A DNA stretch of 64,000 nt. It comes from Clavelina lepadiformis (taxonomy: Eukaryota > Chordata > Ascidiacea > Aplousobranchia > Clavelinidae). The stretch is taken from positions 1,426,001 through 1,490,000 of the forward strand of contig NC_135242.1 in NCBI RefSeq assembly GCF_947623445.1. The letters run 5' to 3'. A model generated the notes under the pieces. The model was given only the letters and a program-made list of their open reading frames with translations, was not told the origin of the DNA and searched no databases. Positions 25,470 through 36,900 of the stretch are shown here, piece after piece (within the stretch, counting starts at the first letter, position 1; the number at the start of each line of letters is the position of its first letter). Both the position numbers and the translations under genes were made by a program.

Positions 25470-27446
25470 ATGGAGATTCCCTCATTATTCGAAGTGCTTG
25501 CTTTCTTTGCTACTGTAGTCGTTCTGTTTATGGCGTACAACAACTGGTTTTCCACGAGTGGCAAGCGGTTTCCACCAGGCTTATTTCCTTGGCCAGTTAT
25601 AGGAAATGCTCCAATCTTGGGTTCAGAACCGCACAAGACTTTTCATGAGTTGGCCAAGAAATACGGTCCAATCTATAGAATCAAGCTGGGAAGCGTGAAT
25701 GCAATTGTATTGTGCGATCTTAAAACCGTCAAAGAAGCTTTAGTCAAACAGCGTCAAACATTTGGTGGCCGGACGAAATTCTACACATACAAGTACGTAA
25801 ATAATGGAAACAGCAACACGTTTAATGACGTCACCACACAAGGAGATTTATGGAAGCAAAACAAGCTAGAGATGACACGCCATCTTCACAATCTATCAAC
25901 ATCTACGACCGTACGCAAGAAGACAAATGAGTTCATCACTGATGACGTCTTGTCTATGTTAAAAAAACTTGAAGTGGAATCTAAGATCAATTTCTTCAAT
26001 CCAGAAGACACAATACGCAAGGCGGGGGCAAACACCATGTGCACAATTTGCTTTGGCAAGAGATACGACTATGATGACGAGGTTAGACAAAAATGTGACT
26101 CACGGTAATACAGTTGTTATAACCATTCGTGATACCTGTCAAATTAGAATGAATAATTTCAGCTTTCAATTCCAATCCAAACTAACAAGCAAAATGAGTT
26201 GGCCAAATTAGATGGACTTCAAACAGCTCATTATTTAATCCTATTTCTTTTTAACTCTATGCTTTTTTGAAGGAATTCTGTGAACTCGTTCGAATATTGA
26301 AAGTTTTTGGTGCTGTAATTTCGGCAGGAGCAATGATTGACACCATGCCTTGGATCACGGTAAGGTCTGGGCTACCTTCAAACAAAAGTAACACCTTTGT
26401 GATTTACGTTAAATTTCCATTTCAGTAGCTTAATATTTTTCAGGTTTTTCCAAAATTTCGGGAAATATTGAAAACCTACAAGGAAGCAATGGCAAGTCAG
26501 TATAATTGGATTTATCAACGGTAAATTGAAAGTTTGCCATAACAAGTAGACCTGCAAGCCTTTATTTCATGTTAATAACACAATAGACATCTTAATTTCA
26601 AATTCAGAGTTGAATTGCTTTCGAGCACACAGGATTTTACGGAGCCTACAAACGTGGTAACTTCTATGATGTCAAAAGTAAATGGAAGCGTTACCCCAAA
26701 ATTAAAGGAACATATTGCTACTTTTTGTACGGAAATATTTGGAGCAGGTGAAAATAAAGTTTAATTCTACGATTTGTCAGTAATATTTAATCTGAGGATC
26801 AAATTTAACAATTTTGCATTGACAAATGTTATATTGTGAAGGACAAGACACTACCCCAACTGCTTTCAGTTGGGTTGTTAATTATCTGCTTCTTTACCCT
26901 AATGTGATGAAGAGGATGAAAAGTGACATCAAGGAAGCGATAGGAGATCGTCTTCCCACCCTCTTCGATCGTCCGAAGTTGCCTTACATCGATGCAGTCA
27001 TCCATGAAACGTTTCGACATTCATCTTTTATTCCAAGCGCCATTCCTCATGCAACACTTGAAGATACTACACTGTGTGGTTACCACATTCCTGAAGGCAA
27101 CATGGTCTTCATCAATCAATACTCAGTCAATCGAGATCCGAATATCTGGCCAGATCCGGAAAAATTTGATCCGATGAGATTTCTTTGCAAGGATGAATCT
27201 GGAAAACTGACAATGAATAGCGAGGCAGTTGATAAATATTTGATATTCTCGATGGGTTTGAGAAAATGTCCTGGACTTGACCATGCTAAAGGTTGGCTCT
27301 TCCTGGCAACAGCCATCCTAGCTCAGACATGCGAGTTGATGCCAGATCCATCACATCCTCCATCGCTTGCTGCAATATCTGGACTGACCTTACGTCCAAG
27401 TTGCCTCAGATTGAAGCTTCGTTTGAATACTTTAGAAGTTCAATAA
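25470..27446 (+). CDS. Cytochrome P450, CYP1-like (third tandem copy, intact)
   Basis: Exons 25470-26081, 26273-26359, 26444-26520, 26608-26747 and 26842-27446 join to 506 aa. MEIPSLFEV begins a hydrophobic N-terminal anchor; the hinge is KRFPPGLFPWPVIGN. The I-helix AGQDTTPTAF spans exons 4 and 5. The K-helix ETFR, the PEKFDPMRF motif and heme loop FSMGLRKCPG (axial Cys about 448) are intact. It is most similar to the first copy; exon 5 is nearly identical over long stretches, suggesting recent duplication or gene conversion. Divergence concentrates in exon 4, roughly the F-G loop/I-helix approach that in P450s shapes substrate access. Predicted ER-membrane monooxygenase needing NADPH-P450 reductase. 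A putative AATAAA lies at 27813-27818. Confidence 0.91.
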
Positions 27447-28039
27447 TATTGGGAGGTTTACCGGCATAAATTGTGCGTTCACAACTACTTCAATTACGGT
27501 AGCCCGCTTAAATGTTATTTTTACATATAAATTTTCAGCGGCTTGGGTGGTCTTTTCTACTAACATTGCACGATCTCTCGCAATGATTGATTGACATTTA
27601 TAAAGGTTTTTTTTGAGAAAAGCTTATTTCAACTCTCCAAGCACCTGACAGCTGTGGTTTATCGTGTCGAACAATTCAACACCCCAACTACATGTTATGA
27701 AAGCTTGTACTTTTATCAACAACCGTCTGTTTGATTTAGGAGCTCTTATAAAATGGGTTCCCAAGATACGACTCGCTTAATTATCTTGTGTTAAAACATG
27801 TACATATTTTGAAATAAACACCTTCACCTGCGAGCATATTCGTCGCAATTTGTATCCAACTGACAGCCACAGAGTGGAGTATTTTAACAACACAGGTTAT
27901 TTTTATGAAGAAACCGTTTGTGCCTCAAACCTCTTACATTGTTTTGCTCGACCAAAAACAGCCATACTGTGCACAATTGAAACTGGAAAGTCCTCTTTCT
28001 ATAGATACCTTCTGGTCTCAGTTTGAAATGGCAAAGGAT
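27447..28039. other. Convergent spacer (P450 and ACBD6 3' ends)
   Basis: About 0.6 kb between two converging genes, holding their 3' untranslated regions, including an AATAAA at 27813-27818 for the plus-strand P450. Nothing else was seen. Confidence 0.5.
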
Positions 28040-30371
28040 TCAGATTTTGTCTTTTGTAAAATTACCAAAGATTTTACGAATACTGTCCGATGCACTGCAG
28101 TGTATTGGCATTTCTCCATCTTCGTCTGCAAGACTGGCATCAGCATTGTTGAGTAAGAGCAGCCTGATAATGTCCGGATGATCACATGATGATGCTAACA
28201 AAGTGATTTCATCAGTTAAGATTTCTATTTAAACTTGCATTGCATTATTAACCTTACTCGAACAAACCATCAACTGTGAACAACATAAACTTACACAATT
28301 AAATCATTTTATACAGTTTCTGAGTTATTTCTATCATCACTAACCAACCTTACCGTAATGCAATGGCGTCGATTTATCATAATCCTGACAATTAACGTCA
28401 TGGCCAAGCTCAATTAAATGTCGGACTATCTCTATATGACCTCTGTCACACGCCCAGTGAAGAAGCGTTCGATTCTACAAGATACAAATTTTTATAGCAA
28501 TACTTTATAACATGAGGACAATCACTACTTATGCTTTATACTGCAAGTACATTTTGAAAGTTTATTGAAATATAAAGCGCCATGGAATCTAATTAAGGAA
28601 GCGTCAAACACCTAAAACTAAGATCTCTATGTATTTGTTGTACTCCTACGTAGGGCTTTAAAAAAACATGTTTAGATCAATCAGAATGCAGCATGGTTGG
28701 AGTTGTTTTCTAGCCTGGGTTGGCCTGGTTTATCCTAGCTTTAATGTCCCAGATCGCATGCAGAATTATGCTAAAAATTAGCATGAAAGTAGCTAAAATT
28801 GGGTTTTTTAGACCAAAAGTTCTTGTGTTTATTTTGCGTCTCTAAACAGTTTGAATCATGGTTTTTTGATGGCATTTTATGGAGTGGTAGTTCAAAGCAT
28901 ACTAAATTAACATGCAAAATTTCAGAGAGCCCTATGGAGGATTTTTCGAATAATCAGTCTTTTAGTAAATTCACTGTTTATTAAAACAAACAAAGATTTT
29001 ATCGCATTTGTTGGTGTTTGACGCCGCTTTAACCCAACTCTACTCAATTCAAAGCAACTTAGAGTTTCTGGCAAAATGTTTTTAAAAATGGTAATATAAC
29101 TTTTATACACCAACTTTGGATATATCGAACTGATTTAATTGGTCAACTCAGCGAATTAATGAGGAGCTGAATAATTTTGATCTTTTTTGAACATTTTTGA
29201 TCTTTTGTTCCAGTTGCAAGAGGCAACAGCATTTTATAAATGTTGCTGAAAAATTGAAGCTTCTTTGCATCTTACCTCATCATCTAAAGGAGTCTCATCT
29301 GGCAGAAGAGCCGCGACTTTCTTTAACGAACCTTCTCGACACCAGTCAAAGATGTTTTTATCGTCATCACTGATTTTCTCCTGATCGTGCTTCATGACAC
29401 TTACGCTGACTCCCATGCCAGACCTATAAGTAGTTTGAAAACTTGAAAATTGTACACAATATATGTAACATACAGACATACATAAAATGTCACACCTGAG
29501 GATGCAAGTTATTTATGAATGCACCACAAAACTTAGAGACATTACACAATCCATTGTGTTCAGGGAATACTATGTTAACAGCATGGTGGATAAAACACAT
29601 TTAAAAACTAACCAATGGTCAACCTTGTCTCGTTTGACGTGGGGTTCCATGAAGGATCAAGTTCACGCATCTTGGACACATACTCTGTCTTTGCCACATC
29701 ACAAATCATGTCACCCAGTCCATTCCAACTCATCCTGAAAAAAAAACTTTAACATTTGCAAAAACGCAGGTTATATCAAAATAATAGTTCTGAATAGGCT
29801 CTATAGTGGAAAGTGTGGCACCAACACGCATGAGATTCATTGGGTCTAGTATACACATGCATAACCACTGGATGCCTTAGTATACTAGACTTCAGCTACT
29901 CAAATTGTGACGTTATCTGGTTGTACACTTGTATACTAGACCTGATTCATCAATGTACACGCCAAACTTTTATATCTTCACATCGATTAACAAAAAATAA
30001 ACAAAGACAAACTAGATGTTTGAACGCCAAATTGTAACAAGTAACTGAAGTAAAATTTGCGGCCTTAAACACACGATTTCTCGTCAAAAACTGGCGTACT
30101 TTTCAGTCGGAAACAGGCCTAGTGTACAAAAATAAAAAACAAGTATTGAATGAAGTTTACAATAAAGGAGGTCATCAACTTACCACTTCTTTCTGGCAGA
30201 ATAATTCAACAAGCTTGGTTTTGATACGTTACAAGCACCAGTAGTAGCTTGTTTGTATCTGGCGTACAGGTAAAGCAAATCGCCTTCACGTGAAGACTCT
30301 GGAATCTTGTCTATTATACTCTGCAAATGTGCCGCGGCCGCATCAAAATATCTACCAAGGTCATCTGCCAT
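28040..30371 (-). CDS. ACBD6: Acyl-CoA-binding domain protein with ankyrin repeats (ACBD6-like)
   Basis: Five exons (30371-30184, 29734-29624, 29423-29276, 28474-28354, 28194-28040) join to 240 aa; human ACBD6, recalled at about 282 aa, is slightly longer. Residues 1-100 form the acyl-CoA-binding domain: [10 protein letters not shown], then [17 protein letters not shown] and [28 protein letters not shown], with the conserved YxxYKQ and KxxxW ligand-site signatures. A linker [13 protein letters not shown] leads to ankyrin repeats ([50 protein letters not shown]). The family binds long-chain acyl-CoAs in the cytosol and has been linked to lipid supply for protein N-myristoylation. All junctions keep frame. 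It is head-to-head with PSMD12, 955 bp apart. Confidence 0.93.
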
Positions 30372-31326
30372 GCTACAACAGAGCTGACCAATGAATCATG
30401 CAATTCCTCCAATCACAAAAAAACGTTCCTTGAGCTGCAGTATTTCGGCTAGCTCTCGCAATTTGCTCGATTCGCGTTTGCCATGAACAATCAGCACAAG
30501 ATTGAGTTTGCTGGAAGTTATTGGCTTGTTTATGGATACGGTTGAGTGGATACGACATGCGGTTATTTTAATTTAAGCCTTTGCGCGATCTACTACTCGA
30601 CTACATAATCTGTGTATTTTATGTGTACATTATGTCCATGTCAAGTTGGAACATATAGTCTAAGTCACACGAAGAACATATGGAGCAAACAGCACACAAG
30701 TCCAAATTAGTGAATGAACACACCATGGCATAGCAGGGGCTTGACCGTAAGCTTTTTCGGAGCACACTGCAAACATTTTTACATGACTTGATAAAACCAA
30801 TACTAATATGGCGAAAAAATTGGCTTGTATGCTCTACATATGAAAAATATTTTGTTTTTATAATACTATTCCACTCAACATGCCGAGTATGATGGTTGTC
30901 GCGTTGCACTTGTACATGTCTTTTGTAGATACTATGCAAATACAAAATTCATTAACGTAGGTTTATGGGCAAGTTAAGTTGTTCGAAACATATTGCAATA
31001 AAAATGATACTTTGAGTATGGAGAAGATTTTTTATTTTAGTTTAAGTGCTTTTTGTCTCTTCCTGTTTGTATTCTAAAACCCATTATTTTTAGGATATTT
31101 AACCTAAAATTAAAGCAGATTACTAGCTTTTAGGTAATATGATTTAATCTTGTTGAAAATTGAAGCGTCATGGCTATAGACATCTTACTTAAAGTCCATG
31201 TTCTTTTTATTTGCGATCAGCGGTGGGCAAGTTAACGGCAAAGCCTCACAGGAAAGTTAGGTTGTTTATTACCGGAAACTCACACGTCGATTTTGTTCGT
31301 TCGTTAAAGAATAATTAAGAAAAACA
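30372..31326. promoter_or_regulatory. Bidirectional spacer between ACBD6 and PSMD12 starts
   Basis: 955 bp separates two divergently transcribed housekeeping-type genes and must contain both promoters. No TATA box is obvious near either start. No coding sequence was recognised. Shared regulation is only inference from the geometry. Confidence 0.4.
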
Positions 31327-32685
31327 ATGTCGGGCGATGGCAAGATTGAGAAAATGGAAATAGATTACAGTGATACTGTAGATAGAACCATACCGGACTG
31401 TGAAAAGTTGGTCCAAAATGGAAATCTTTCTGAAGCTCTTGAAAAGTTGCACTCACTGGAAAAACAAACCAGAATCGCCTGTGATATGGTGTCTAACGGC
31501 AAAGTGATGGTTTCTGCAGTTCGTCTGTGCTTCGATGCAAAAGATTGGGATACCTTAAATGACAATATTACAGTTTTTGTGAAGAAACGAAGTCAGCTCA
31601 AACAGGCTATTGCTAAAATGGTGCAAGAATGCTGCACCTTTGTAGAAAAAACACCAAATTTAGAAACAAAATTAAAGTTAATTAACACACTTCGGACTGC
31701 AACCGAGGGAAAAATTTATGTTGAAATTGAGCGAGCCAGGTTGACAAGAACATTGGCTAAAATAAAAGAAGACGGCGGTGATATTTCTGAAGCTGCAAAC
31801 ATATTGCAAGAATTGCAAGTTGAAACATTTGGTAGCATGGAGCGCAAGGAGAAAATTGAATTCATTCTTGAGCAGATGAGACTTTGCCTGGCAAAGAAGG
31901 ATTACATTCGTGTTCAGATAATCAGCAAGAAAATCAGCACAAGATTTTTTGAAAATGTGGATGAAGAAGTTCAAAAACTCAAGTTAAGATTTTATCAAAT
32001 GATGATTGAACTGGACTTGGCTGAAAACTCGTACTTGCACACGTGCAAGCACTTTAGAGCCGTCTATGACACACCATTAACCCAAAGTGACAAAATGAAA
32101 TGGCAGCAAGCTCTGAAAAGTGTTGTTCTGTTTGTTGTCCTCTCCCCATATGACAACGAGCAATCCGATATGTTGGCCAGGATACAAGAGGAAAAGAAGT
32201 TGGAAGACATCCCAAAATATAAAGAGCTACTGGGATGTTTTGTTCGTCAGGAGCTAATCCAGCTGCATAAGTTCCTTGAGTTGTACGAGCATGAGCTTCG
32301 TGAAGGAGAACAAGGAAGTCCATGCACAGATGCATTCCTTCATACAGAGGAAGGGGAAAAGAGATGGAAGGATTTTGCCAACAGGGTCGTGGAGCACAAC
32401 ATCCGTGTCATGGCAAAATATTACACTCGCATCACATCCAAGAGAATGGCCAATCTGTTGAATCTTTGTGTCGAGGAAGCAGAAGAGTACCTTGCAAAAC
32501 TTGTCGTCAACAAGACTGTTTTTGCCAAAATCGATCGATTAAGTGGAATCATCAGCTTCGCACGACCTCGTGAACCAAGTGAAGTTCTGAATGAATGGTC
32601 AAACTCCCTCAACAAGTTAATGGGTTCGGTCAACAAAGCAACTCACTTGATAGCTAAAGAAGAGATGATACACTCACTTAAGTGA
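31327..32685 (+). CDS. PSMD12: 26S proteasome non-ATPase subunit 12 (Rpn5)
   Basis: A single uninterrupted 452-aa frame matches PSMD12/Rpn5 along its whole length (human is 456 aa). Diagnostic blocks include [11 protein letters not shown] near the start, [67 protein letters not shown], and the C-terminal PCI domain (about 300-430) with [17 protein letters not shown] and [17 protein letters not shown], ending [11 protein letters not shown]. Rpn5 is a PCI subunit of the 19S regulatory particle lid, which recognises and deubiquitinates substrates for the 20S core. The ATG is preceded by an in-frame TAA 15 nt upstream. The absence of any intron is notable, as the vertebrate gene is multi-exonic. 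Confidence 0.97.
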   Translation: MSGDGKIEKMEIDYSDTVDRTIPDCEKLVQNGNLSEALEKLHSLEKQTRIACDMVSNGKVMVSAVRLCFDAKDWDTLNDNITVFVKKRSQLKQAIAKMVQECCTFVEKTPNLETKLKLINTLRTATEGKIYVEIERARLTRTLAKIKEDGGDISEAANILQELQVETFGSMERKEKIEFILEQMRLCLAKKDYIRVQIISKKISTRFFENVDEEVQKLKLRFYQMMIELDLAENSYLHTCKHFRAVYDTPLTQSDKMKWQQALKSVVLFVVLSPYDNEQSDMLARIQEEKKLEDIPKYKELLGCFVRQELIQLHKFLELYEHELREGEQGSPCTDAFLHTEEGEKRWKDFANRVVEHNIRVMAKYYTRITSKRMANLLNLCVEEAEEYLAKLVVNKTVFAKIDRLSGIISFARPREPSEVLNEWSNSLNKLMGSVNKATHLIAKEEMIHSLK

Positions 32686-33989
32686 AAATACTTTGTTCAA
32701 TGCTAAGCTTCTAACAGATTGCAGTGATCGGAAATAATTACAGACCAAGCTAGCTACGATGTTTTGTGTTTAACTTTCTCTATATTACTAGTCTCAATAC
32801 ATGTTTTGGTTTTTGTCGTAACGTATGACACATATCTTAAGCAATTACATCTGTAACAGATTATTATCGTCAACCTTGATTGAATTTAAAAAAATTACGG
32901 ATTTTAGAAAATTATCTTCACAACACCAACAAATTAATTGCAGGTTTGCTTATATTCATAACAAGGCAAGTGCACATCATTTAAGGTAAGCAGAGACAGA
33001 TTTTGAAAATAAGACAACAAACAGAACAGAGTTGGGCTAATTTTAGCTTCTATCGTTCGAAGCGTAAATAGATAGACGCAGCCTACATCAAATTTAAAGC
33101 TTTTATATTTCGAACAATTCTCATTTTCTCGACATGTTACATTTGGTGCAAAATAATCAGGGCAGTGGTACGTCAAATATTGTATATTAAGACGTAAAAG
33201 TTTCGATGCCTTGTCAAAATACCCGTAATAATCAAGTAGTGACATGCTTCTAACGGTACATCGAATGAAAGATAGGGAAATATAGATTGGCACGCTTGTA
33301 CGGTAAACATATACAAAGAACTTAAACAGCATAGTTAACTGCCATACTGTAAATCTATAAAAAAAACAAGATGCTTGTAACTGCAAGATAGTTAAGGTAT
33401 TATATTTGTTTCAAACTGGGATCATTATAAACCTATCAAATCTGCTGTAAGAATGACACAGCTGCAGATAGGAGACGTCTAATGCAAAGAGGTTTAGATT
33501 AATGAAACAAGGAGTAGTACGGTATCAACTTTATGCTATAAAAGCACGAAAATTTGACTGTAATTCATGGCATCTTAATCAAGCAAAGCATTGACTATTG
33601 AGTAAACCTTCTCAAAACTAAGATAGAAAAGAATAAGGCAATACTGATTCACAAATGTATGAAAACAACACTCAAAAAAGCATGTGCCGACAACCAATCA
33701 CAAAAGCATGTCACGCACAGGTATACAAAAAAGAAAAAAACTTCCTGCACTTCGATTCTAATGTTCAAGTTGCAAAGCAACAATAAATTGTTTTTATGCA
33801 GCATGATTTTAGTTAGAAAGTGCGGAATTAGACAGTAAATTATAAGTTGACGTACGTGTAGCATAGTCAAGACAATATACATTGTCTATCAGTTGGTTGC
33901 GAAACTCAGTACCGTTAGAAATATACAACATATTAAGTACCACGTTTTGGAAATACAAACGAATTTGAATGCTTGAAATTTTCCTAATA
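32686..33989. other. Convergent spacer, PSMD12 and RNF144 3' ends
   Basis: 1.3 kb of AT-rich DNA between converging genes, presumably 3' untranslated regions. A 150-codon open frame on the minus strand at 32934-33386 has no recognisable motif and begins in low-complexity sequence, so I do not call it a gene. Confidence 0.45.
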
Positions 33990-36900
33990 TCATACAGCTG
34001 ATTGATTGGAAGATTTTTCTTCTGTTTGGGTCAATTGTGGTTTTGAACTTGACCCTAAATTGATGGTTACTTCTTCCAATCGATGATCGGATCGGTTAAA
34101 GTTTTCTTGTTGATCTGTCCGCCGAGCAATTTCCACCGAGTCCCTGTGCTGGTTGGCTTGGTTTATCGCCTGTATTTCAGACAACATATCAATCAGTTTA
34201 CATATCTAGGGTAATTCTGTTGGTTAAAATTTGGAGGTTTAATCAGATCAATATGCAGGGTACTGCATACAGTGCAGTTTGTTGGCTGATATGAGGAAGA
34301 ATATGTTATGCAGTAGTTTTAAGTCAAAAATTAACTTTGCTTCATTATTTGATACCTGCTGGCAACATTCCTTGCATTTACAGCACAAAACTATGGGCGC
34401 CGCGAGCAGCAGAACAGGGGAGGCTACGACGAGAAGCAAAGAAAATGCGGCAAATAAACCGACAACCTGCAACACAATTTACACTTTTCTGTATTCAAAT
34501 ACAAGAAATTTCCAGGATTGCGATAATGTAGAATTGTAGATGAAGGAGGCTGAATTTCAGCCATCTTAACTGAACATAATAGAAAACTTAAATAGATAAA
34601 ATAAAACTTAAATAATAGAAATCTTACGAACCCCAATGCGGTGTCTGAACACTTGAGCCCGGCTGTGACCTAGCATATTTCGACACGGTCCTTTGTCATA
34701 ATGACGCAGTAAAAAATCATTCTGCAAAAAAGTTGAGCAAATTGTTATCTAACAAGTCACCTACTATTTTAAGTCAAATTCTCATAGAAATATTTAAACT
34801 CAACAGAGCAATTCAATATAAGCTAAAGCTTTTCCCGAAACAGAAGGGTCAAAATGTGGCCGTTGACAACGGACCTACCTTTACCAGACCTAAAACTAAC
34901 CAAAAACTTTGGGCACAACTGTTTTAAAAATATTCAAAACTATTACTCACATCGAGTAGTTTAAGACAGTACCAGCAAAAGACATGGCTACAATTCTTAC
35001 AAATCATTTGAGCACAACCTCTGTCCTTTTCAATCAGGATTGTACAGACGGGGCATCGTTTAATCATGGCATCCATTTCGTCACTCAGCTTTAAACTAAA
35101 CATCATCATCTAGTTAAATTGCGAAAATTACAATAAATACTGTACATGTATAAGTTATTAAATAATATTATAAACAATACTAATATACTATAGTACATGT
35201 ATGTATATAAAACTAAATAATATGATAAATAAATTATTTTACGGTAACTTATGCAAAAGGGGATTATCCTGACTATCCCAAAGTATGAAAATTAAGATAC
35301 TGAAATAATTTTCAGCTAAAAACAGAACTTCAGGCGTCAGGATCTTGTATTACCCGGCACGAGCCTGCAATCGTTGGAACTCGCTGCCGAGATTGTGAGA
35401 GAAATTATTACACGCATGGCCGGTCTTCCACTGCACAGATAAAATAAGTAGACATAGTTGGGATTTGAAATATATACGAATCACAAAGTAACGACCTTAA
35501 ACAATTATTTAATGATTTGCAGGAGTGGCTCACCTCTGCTTTGCAAATGTAACAGAATTGCAGCTTGCACTGAAATTAAAAATTATTACATCGTGTTTAT
35601 ATTTTATTTACTAACCTCTAAAAAAATGATCATATCATTATTTTACAGTACTCTAAAATTTACAATATGAAACTGTAACATATATGTTATACCAAACATT
35701 TATGCAAAATCTTCCAAATAGACTAGTGGTTATTAACATATGGGTTGCCGTCATTCAAAATGAGATTAAAATTGCTCTATATACATCATGACACATGGGT
35801 AAAAATTATTTGAAAAAACAATACAAAAACCTCTCATTGCAACAAGCAACAGCATATTCTGTAAAAATTGAAACAATAGCATTGTTCTTATTGTGCGACT
35901 ATAGGCCGTGCTGTGGCCACAGTTTATAGCGAAACAGAATAATGCAATTACAATGAAAGCTGTGTTTTCATAACAAATAGCTGATCTTAACAAAACATAT
36001 GCACCTTATTACGTAGGCTCGTAGCCTTGACTGAAGTTGCCAAAAATACTGCAAAGTTTAACTAATGTGTGATTCATGAATTGATATTCCAAACGTTGAA
36101 CTTATAATCACATGTGCAGACACAAAAAAGTTGAGCCACATCACGGCAAGTATTGACGGCGGTTCAAAATTGAAAACCACGGATTACCAGAGATTTTTCT
36201 TTTATATCTATAACTTGTTTAAAGTATTCGAGCAGGTTTTTTTCTTTTTTAGCTTCTTATTCTTTTTAGCTCGGGTTAAACTTGGAAAAACGACACACAT
36301 GTTACATAACTATAAACCAGTTGTTTAACACGAGATTGAACAGTGTGGACGGTTAAGACTGTGAGGAATTAAAATTTTGGTTACATCAAAAGAGGTTTAA
36401 AAATACAGATTTAGGCAATCCATGTCATACAATATTAGTTACAAATATAAATTTCCACCGTGAGTGAGGCACAGATGGAAAATACTTACAGTTGGACACG
36501 AAACTGAAAAAGGGTCCGGCAAGACGTCATGGTTGGATGAATTGCTGCAAACGTGACACACCGTTGAACAAGCAACTTGAGGACAAAACGTTCTGTGTGG
36601 GTCAATTGCAACTTCTATACGAAAAAATTAAAAATAGATTTCTATAATTTTTTAGGTTTAACAAGGCTAAAAGCCTGGACTAGGGCTCCATGAAAGAACA
36701 AATTTTAAATAAAATAACAATGAATAATCACGGTGTACCTTGCAAAAATCAGCTGCAATGAAACAATTTCCGTTCACTATCACAAACAGCTATAAAACTT
36801 ATGTCAACTTTCTATTATGACTCAGTACCATGAGAGCAGGAACATTAATATAATAAGGAACATGTAGCAATAATTATTTTGGTTTTTCTTTCGTTGCGTA

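Noticed and set aside
32934-33386. 150-codon minus-strand open frame after PSMD12
   Set aside because: No motif, no homology recognised, and it lies in AT-rich convergent 3' sequence.
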